A stretch of 64,000 nt of DNA, from assembly GCA_029339505.1 (NCBI GenBank), contig JAQISU010000081.1, positions 16,351,501 through 16,415,500 of the forward strand. Reading direction: 5' to 3'. The DNA is from Unio delphinus (Eukaryota; Mollusca; Bivalvia; Unionida; Unionidae). Below are positions 41,301-50,300 of this stretch, piece by piece. Positions within the stretch are counted from its first letter, which is position 1, and each line of letters starts with the position of its first letter. A program made the position numbers and the translations under genes. The notes beneath the pieces are model-generated. The model did no database searches and was not told where the DNA came from. It saw only the letters and a list, made by a program, of their open reading frames with translations.

Positions 41301-44300
41301 TGACATGAAGATCTTGATTGAGTATGATTATATAACATGAAGATCTTGATTGAGTATGATTATATAACATGAAGATCTTGATTGAGTATGATTATATAAC
41401 ATGAAGTTCTTGATTGAGAATGATTATGACATGAAGATCTTGATTGAGTATGATTATATAACATGAAGATCTTGACTGAGTATGATTATATAACATGAAG
41501 ATCTTGACTGAGTATGATTATATGACATGAAGATCTTGATTGAGTATGATTATATGACATGAAGATCTTGATTGAGTATGATTATATGACATGAAGATCT
41601 TGATTGAGTATGATTATATAACATGAAGATCTTGATTGAATATGATTATATAACATGAAGATCTTGATTATGATTATATAACATGAAGATCTTGATTGAA
41701 TATGATTATATGACATCAAGATCCTGATTGAGTATGATTATATAACATGAAGATCTTGATTGAGTATGATTATATAACATGAAGATCTTGACTGAGTATG
41801 ATTATATGACATGAAGATCTTGATTGAGTATGATTATATGACATGAAGATCTTGATTGAGTATGATTATATAACATGAAGATCTTGATTATGATTATATA
41901 ACATGAAGATCTTGATTGAGTATGATTTTATGACATGAAGATCTTGATTGAATATGATTATATAACATGAAGATCTTGATTGAGTATGATTATATAACAT
42001 GAAGATCTTGATTGAGTATGGAAGTGCCCATGAAATACAAGAGCACGAAAAAACTGATAAACATCATCTTCCTGCTTCATCACACACGGCTCAGCTTGAA
42101 CTGGCGACGTATTTAAATACTAAATAGAACCTTAATGTCATTCAATCGAAATTCAATTTATTAAATTTCTTTTAGAAATGAATCTTCCTCTTTCAGTTAC
42201 TAGTGTTGCTGGTGATTTATTTCACACACGTTTTCCAAACATTAAAATCACAAAAATTAAAATTGCAAAGGATAACTTGATTTAACAAAAACAGTTCGAT
42301 AAGAAAATCACAGAATTGAGATCATCAATGAAAGTTTGGTACATTGGAATCAATGATTGAAAGAAAAAGTTGTGGAAAAGGTTCCTATAAACAGCATGTA
42401 TATGAGTGTTGCACTCTTGCACCTTCTGAATGGGCACCAGATTGGAACATGGTGCCCATCAAGAAGGTATAAGTGTGCAACACATGCATCTTGGACATTA
42501 AATAATTATGTAAGGCACTGTGTGACTGTCCTACTTTACTGATGGTTGTATATAGTTACATATGTATTATAATTTTAAAAATCAGTATTTGTTCCTGAAG
42601 ATCAGTATTTTCGTCACAAGTAATCAGTATTTTTGTACTCCGGAGTTAGCAGCAATGCTTTGCATGTATTTATAAGATGGCCATGAATATAGAATTTTGT
42701 TAGAGACTATTTTTGATAGAATTTTGATCAAACTTGGTTAAACAGCCTATAACATGAAGATTTTGATTAAGTATGATTATATAACATGAAGATCTTGATT
42801 GAGTATGATTATATGACATGAAGATCTTGATTGAGTATGATTATATAACATGAAGATCTTGATTGAATATGATTATATGACATGAAGATCTTGATTGAGT
42901 ATGATTATATGACATGAAGATCTTGATTGAGTATGATTATGTAACATGAAGATCTTGATTGAATATGATTATATAACATGAAGATCTTGATTATGATTAT
43001 ATAACATGAAGATCTTGATTGAATATGATTATATGACATGAAGATCCTGATTGAGTATGATTATATAACATGAAGATCTTGATTGAGTATGATTATATAA
43101 CATGAAGATATCGACTGAGTATGATTATATGACATGAAGATCTTGATTGAGTATGATTATATAACATGCAGATCTTGATTGAATATGATTATATAACATG
43201 AAGATCTTGATTATGATTATATAACATGAAGATCTTGATTGAGTATGATTATATGACATGAAGATCTTGATTGAATATGATTATATAACATGAAGATCTT
43301 GATTGAGTATGATTATATAACATGAAGATCTTGATTGAGAATGATTATATAACATGAAGATCTTGATTGAGTATGATCTTGATTGAGTATGATTATATGA
43401 CCTGAAGATCTTGATTGAGTATGATTATATAACATGAAGATCTTGATTGAGTATGATTATATAACATGAAGATCTTGATTGAATATGATTATATGACATG
43501 AAGATCTTGATTATGATTATATAACATGAAGATCTTGATTGAATATGATTATATAACATGAAGATCTTGATTATGTTTATATAACATGAAGATCTTGATT
43601 GAGAATGATTATATAACATGAAGATCTTGATTGAGTATGATTATATAACATGAAGATCTTGATTGAATATGATTATATGACATGAAGATCTTGATTATGA
43701 TTATATAACATGAAGATCTTGATTGAATATGATTATATAACATGAAGATCTTGATTATGATTATATAACATGAAGATCTTGATTGAGTATGATTATATAA
43801 CATGAAGATCTTGATTATGATTATATAACATGAAGATCTTGATTGAGTATGATTATATGACATGAAGATCTTGATTGAGTATGATTATATGACATGAAGA
43901 TCTTGATTGAGTATGATTATATAACATGAAGATTTTGATTGAGTATGATTATATGACATGAAGATCTTGATTGAGTATGATTATATAACATGAAGATCTT
44001 GATTGAGTATGATTATATAACATGAAGATCTTGATTGAGTATGATTATATAACATGAAGATCTTGATTGAGTATGATTATATAACATGAAGATCTTGATT
44101 GAGTATGATTATATAACATGAAGATCTTGATTGAGTATGATTATATAACATGAAGATCTTGATTGAGAATGATTATATAACATGAAGATCTTGATTGAGT
44201 ATGATCTTGATTGAGTATGATTATATGACCTGAAGATCTTGATTGAGTATGATTATATGACATGAAGATCTTGATTGAGAATGATTATATAACATGAAGA

Positions 44301-47300
44301 TCTTGACTGAGTATGATTATATAACATGAAGATCTTGATTGAGAATGATTATATAACATGAAGATCTTGATTGAGTATGATTATATAACATGAAGATCTT
44401 GATTGAGTATGATTATATGACATGAAGATCTTGAGTATGGTTATCAGTGAAATTCGTGTATATTACTTGATTTGACATTGCATATTTCTGATCAGATTAT
44501 TTTTAATGAACATTATCTGTGCATATTAATGAAAATAACCTTGTATTAGATTGGTTGAGCTTGTTACCAATACAATGCTTGTCAGAGTTATCTTCACCTT
44601 TGGCTTATTTTATCATCATCATCAGACATTAATGAGATACATTGTATCGGATTGGTTTAGCATGCTACAACAGTAGATCTTGAGTCAGTATTTGTTATCA
44701 ACTTTCAGTAACATCATCAGGATCTTGAATGATCCAGATTATCTTTAGTACATATTTCTATCATGATATATTTCAAACTGTTTAAAATTAACATTATGTA
44801 ACATTTGGGTGATAGTTTGCATAGATTGATAGTTTACATTGGGTTACATTCTTGCGATACAATACTACACAAGTGAAATGGTCAGCTGTTAAACTGTTTA
44901 AGATAGGTGAGAAATATCAGGGCCACTTGGGGGGGGGGGGTTGTTCCTTGAAGCTTTTAACTGGCTCCCGAAAGATTTCTGGTCAATAATTTGAGTAATT
45001 GGCCTTGAACATTTTGGATTAGTTTTATCAAATGTTTTATTGTCTCTAGAAGAATATTGTATTTATTATTACAGATAAAATTATGATTGTAAATTATCAT
45101 ACAACAATAGCATGCTGTAACACATGATTGTTCAAGGGTAGTAAACTCGGCCAGGTTGTATCCCGTTTTGGCTAATCATTTTGGGACTGGAACAACAACA
45201 TTCTGAACACCTTGAACTTTCTAGGGTAATATGAATCCAATCTGTCCACATTAACAGATGGAAAAAAATAGAAATGTTTAGAAGGCCATTGTAAGCAGCT
45301 CTATGGTAACTTTTTAAGACATTGAAAGAAAGACGCATTAAATTCAGCAAATGTTAAGTTTTTAGTCCATTTGAAAACACTATACATACTGCATTGACAA
45401 ACAAACAATATTCCTTGTCCTAGTTTGTATTTCTATTTGTTTCCTGGTCAGAAAAGTATCTTTTTTAAATCCTAAGAAATTTATATCACCCCTACAATTA
45501 ATAAACTGTTTGAACTCTTCATACAATGCACTTAGAAAAAGAGATATTTGTCTAACTCAGTAGACACCTTTTGGAGACCTGCACGTGAAACCTAGATAAA
45601 TGCCATATATGATGCATCTTTCTCTACTCTACACATTAATGCAAAGCTAATAGTTAAGATGCCTGCACTTTATAGCACTAAGTCAGCAGAGTGAAATTTG
45701 TGCTAACAATCCAAATTTTATATATTGCTAGAATTAAAATAATGACTTCAAAATAGGTATAAATTTCAGCAGATATTTACCTCTTTTCAGTGATAAAATA
45801 TTTTATGTTTTGTTATATACATAATCCACTCATACTAAAGCACTTGGAGATGGGCATGCCAACATGCCAAACATTCCCTAAGCCAGGCATACCCAATATA
45901 AAGTTTGCTGTTAGTTGGTTACTAAAAAAGTATCAGATCATCAGACATAATCCCATACAGTTAATTCTTTGATTTTAGACTTTTTTATCGCCTCCAATGA
46001 AGTCTAGTCTGAAGTGTGTATTGCTTTCACATGCAGTATCTAGTTATTCTCAGCTTCTTATTTCTTTATATTATTTGTGATGTGTCAGGAGGGATATGTT
46101 AAAGAGGGCAATTTGTTTATATTATTTGTGATGTGTCAGGAGGGTTTGTTTATATTATTAGTGATGTGTCAGGAGGGATATGTTAAAGATGGCAATTTGT
46201 TTATATTATTAGTGATGTGTCAGCAGGGATATGTTAAAGATGGCAATTTGTTTATATTATTAGTGATGTGTCAGGAGGGATATGTTAAAGATGGCAATTT
46301 GTTTATATTATTAGTGATATGTCAGCAGGGATATGTTAAAGGTTGCAATTTGTATATTTTATTAGTGATGTGTCAGAAGGATATGTCCAAATAAAATACC
46401 ATCGCAATATGAAGGCAAATGAATTATCTCCATCCAATATATTCTATTTTATGTTCCTATTCATCTTTCAGTCTCGAGAGTCTGTAAAGACCACCATAAA
46501 AAAGATCACCTCCTTTGCCACTAATGACCATATCCAGACATACCGTGTAATGGACAGTGGAGTGCGCCATGCCCTGAGGAGCTGGGACTGTTATAAATAT
46601 GTCCTCAACCATCTGGTTGCCACTTGCCCACAGCTTAACATTCCCAAGGTCAGTTGCAAAACTGTGTAGATTGAGGAAGAAGTGGTGGGAGTGGTTTATC
46701 CACACCTCCTTCAAATCATTAACTTCTTATCCTTGTCCTGTCATTTTAGATCCCTAATACCATCCTGTCATCAATAATGAAAATTCAGTTTTATGTTTAC
46801 TATTACTTCCCTTTGCCACCACTAGGTGTCACAAGTTTTTAAGAATTGATTCCATACAAGGACATCATATGAGACATCTCAATCGAAGTCAAATTTTGTG
46901 TTACATTCAAACCATCCATACTGGATTTTAGATTTACTTATATCAATCTTTCTTCCTTAGCAGATGGTAAGTATTCTTTTTAAATCAAATGTTTTGAAAA
47001 CCTTTTTTTTTTTTAAAGTTTGACTTTGTACATCTTGACCAAAGGTACAAAGTTGTTGATGCATTATGTTGTTCATGGTTTTAACCGTATTGCCTATTCC
47101 TCGCTTACCCATTTAGTAATAGGTGTTTTAGTTACTTGTTAACATGCTGCATGATTAATTTATGCATTTGTGTTGTGTTTTGTTTCATCTTATTGTTTTA
47201 GTAAAACCTGCCTAGTACGAAGTATAATAAATGCAGCAAGTTCAAGGTGAAAAAAGACCTGCAATGCCATGTATTTATAAACCATGTATATATACAATGT

Positions 47301-50300
47301 ACTTTGTCAGTACTATGCACCATGTGCACATTGTGGTCTGAGAGTGTATGGCTTATTGTTTTGCAAAGTCAATAAAGGCAAAGAAACGACACAGATTCTA
47401 TGTTTCTTTAAATCATTTTCTCAAATAGTCCACAATAGTTCAACCTGTTGAGCTTGCCATCCAGCCAGCTTTGCAGTCTCAGTAACAAGATTTACTGAAA
47501 GAGCCATCAATCTTGCCAGGCCTATGGCTCCATCTTTCTACAATTACAGAGATATTAATGATAGATCTGTCTTTCCTACCGTTATCTGGTTATATAGTTA
47601 GTCAAGTGGATCTTAGTAGTGTCAATCTTGCCAGATCAAAAGTGTCATTCCTCTAAATTTGAAGAGATTTTAGATCTGGATTTCTAGCTTGACAGAGGCT
47701 ACATGCAGTTACAATGATGGAGATCTTATCAGTAGATCTGTCCATTGTCCATCTCGCCTTTTGTAACACTTCAAAAACATATTAAGACAGCATTCTAGTG
47801 ATAGACCTTTCCATCCAGCCTAGCTCCTGTCATAGTCAGGATCAGAACCAACTGATCCACGCTCCACTTTCCTGGTAACTAGGTTGACCGTATTTCTAGT
47901 GAACCAGCTGTCCATACTTCTACAATAGAATCATCCATTGGAGCCAGCTTGTCCTATATTTACTGCATACGCTCAAGGTATTGGTCATGAATTATATAGA
48001 GAATGTGGCATTATATCATCATTGTCAGGGTGAATGGTTTATCCTGAAATGGAAGAACAGATTGTGAGAAGATTATCGTGTGTGACCAGCATGGAGAATG
48101 GATGGAGTTTCGTTTTAAGGCTAACATTGAGGAATTAAGCGCGTGATGGTAACTTAAATATGCCCCCTAAAGATCAGAAGCAGGCAGCTCAAGAACTACC
48201 CCTCTGATTTGCTGCTTCAACCATATCCCTGTTTTAGAAAACAGCTGTCCCTGCCACAATGGAAGGACATTAGTCAAGCCAGTCAGAACGTATCTTTTAT
48301 GTCCTATGTGCCTTTCATATACAGTGGTACCTTGACTTATGAGTGTCCCAACTAACGAGTTTTTTGAGATACGAGTCGTCTCTCTGCTGATTTTTTTTTT
48401 TGCTTTGAGCTAAAATTTGGGTTACGAGCCAGCTTCAGATACCCCACCGCTAATTGGCCAAGCATCCCATGTCTCACTCGTTCACTTTAAGCGGTCAGCT
48501 CACAGTGGAAGCATTAGTGTTGTGCTCACATTTGTGCTTGCCGTTATTTTGCAAAGAAGCAGATGATATGCATTGAATTAAAGAAATTATTGAAAAACAT
48601 GACCAAGGTGTGCGTGTAGTTGACTTGACGAAGCAGTACGAGCGTAGCACTTCCACGATCTGCGCCATACTGAAGCAGATGGAGTCAATAAAGGCTATCA
48701 CGCTAGCCAAGGGCGTTAAAATAATTAAAAAACAGCGGACATCTCTCCATGAAAATATGGAGAAGCTGCTGATGGTGGGTTGACGGAGAAGCAGCTTGCC
48801 GGAGATACCGGGACGGAGGCTATAATCTGCAAGAAGGCACGAGCTATTTATGCTGATTTGCTGCAGGTTCTCTACCTTCCACCCAACATCAACCCTATCC
48901 TGCAGCCCATGGACCAGCAGGTGATTTCTAATTTCAAGAAGCTCTTTACCAAGCACCTGTTCTGACGCGGATTTGAGGTGACGGAGAGCACAAACCTCAA
49001 CCTTAGAGAGTTCTGGAAGGACCACTATAACATCAGGATATGCTTCAGAATTATCGATATTGCGGTGTTTTTTGGAGGTCCGGAACAGATTAATTTCAAT
49101 TCATTTCAATGGGGAAATGGATTTGACATACGAGTAATTTCAGTTACGAGCTCCGTCACTGAACGAATTAAACTCGTAAGTCAAGGCACCACTGTATTAA
49201 CCTTATGCTGGCAAAGAACTGATAAACCAGTCTAGGAGTCATCCTTATAGGGAGGTAAAGAAACCAAATAGTTCAAATAGATAATAAATAAGGAAGACCA
49301 ATTTCTTTTTTAAAAAAATGGCCTCAGTCCTGAATATGCAACTTGTGCAATACAGCAAACAGGAACTAACACTTTAATTTACTGTAGTTTATGTCACATG
49401 TACACTGGACATTTGTGTCTGACAGTCTATCTAATTTGTGTGTCAAAAGAAAGTGCATGTGATATGCATGTGTCTGTGTCTTTTACATTATTACACAATC
49501 ATGCATATTGTCCCTTGATTATTTAACAACTAGAAATGTTTTAAAATAAGGTGACCTATAGGTCAACCAAGTTTCTCCACTCCAAGCCTCCTGTTTTTAG
49601 CCACTGAAATAACATACTCACCACTGACAGTCAACTGTTGCGGTATCAGACTCCTGCAATTAAAGTCATATTCTGATCCACAAAACAAATGAGTGATCTA
49701 AGTCATTTTTGAAATACTTCAGATTTCATTTATCCAACTGTCTCTTTCTTCCTCTCCCTTTCTGACAGATGTGCTGTCAGATCAGGAAAGGGTTGGTATT
49801 CTTCAACAGGAGATCAGTCGCTGTTAGATTAATGGGCAGTGGAAATTGAATGAAAACCACCATTTTTGGGGTTCTAATCACATCTGTTCATTACCAAAAA
49901 GGCTAATGAAAAACTGAAGCCAATGAAAGACTTCAGTAGCCTCAACAAATTCATTTGTCTGCCGAGGTTCAAGAAATAGAAGGCAAGATCATTTCAACTT
50001 AGCTATCATGTGGGTGAGTATGCCACCAGTCTCAGTCTAACAGATGTCTAATGTCGTGTCCTTATTTACCTTGATCCCTCATTTAGCTGACATTTTATCT
50101 TGACTATGTATGGATAAATGGTGGGCACCTGTTACCATCAAAGGCTACTGTTCTATGATAACTGATATTTAGGCATCATGGCAAAAGATATCCATCATGA
50201 TAGATCTGTCTGACCTATTTGCTAATTTTGATTCCAACAGACCAAAATTATTCTCCTTGTTTCCAAAATAGAATCTTTCATGGGTGTTAGCATGGCTCAG

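Larger units (their letters stand above)
15049..44440. repeat. composite satellite with higher-order structure (732-bp spacer + 32-bp array, nine cycles)
   Basis: Nine copies of a 732-bp segment alternate with nine blocks of a 32-bp minisatellite. Spacer starts are 15049, 17586, 20441, 23296, 26140, 28995, 35233, 38682 and 42019, so periods are 2537, 2855, 2855, 2844, 2855, 6238, 3449 and 3337 bp. About 22.8 kb is 32-bp array. The whole structure lies in the intron between legumain exons g and h and should be present in its primary transcript. The 32-bp unit has the core atgaagatcttgattgag followed by tatgattatataac, is about 25% GC, and contains the palindrome agatct. Shorter unit variants lack gagt (28 bp) or tat (29 bp). 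Confidence 0.95.

Noticed and set aside
16427..43863. Minus-strand 64- and 84-residue open frames of the type [20 protein letters not shown], repeated many times
   Set aside because: They are readings through the 32-bp satellite that remain open for about six units because of 28-bp variants; low complexity, no start context, no family resemblance.
15781..44440. CRISPR array
   Set aside because: The short repeats are contiguous without unique spacers, the 732-bp segments are all the same sequence, and the genome is eukaryotic.
15049..44440. Centromeric satellite
   Set aside because: The arrays sit between two in-frame exons of one gene, and only one locus is visible; nothing here supports centromere function.
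46077..46394. 105-residue frame with [17 protein letters not shown] repeats
   Set aside because: Translation of an intronic 51-bp minisatellite, not a gene.
46457..46714. Minus-strand 85-residue frame
   Set aside because: Antisense shadow of legumain exon h.
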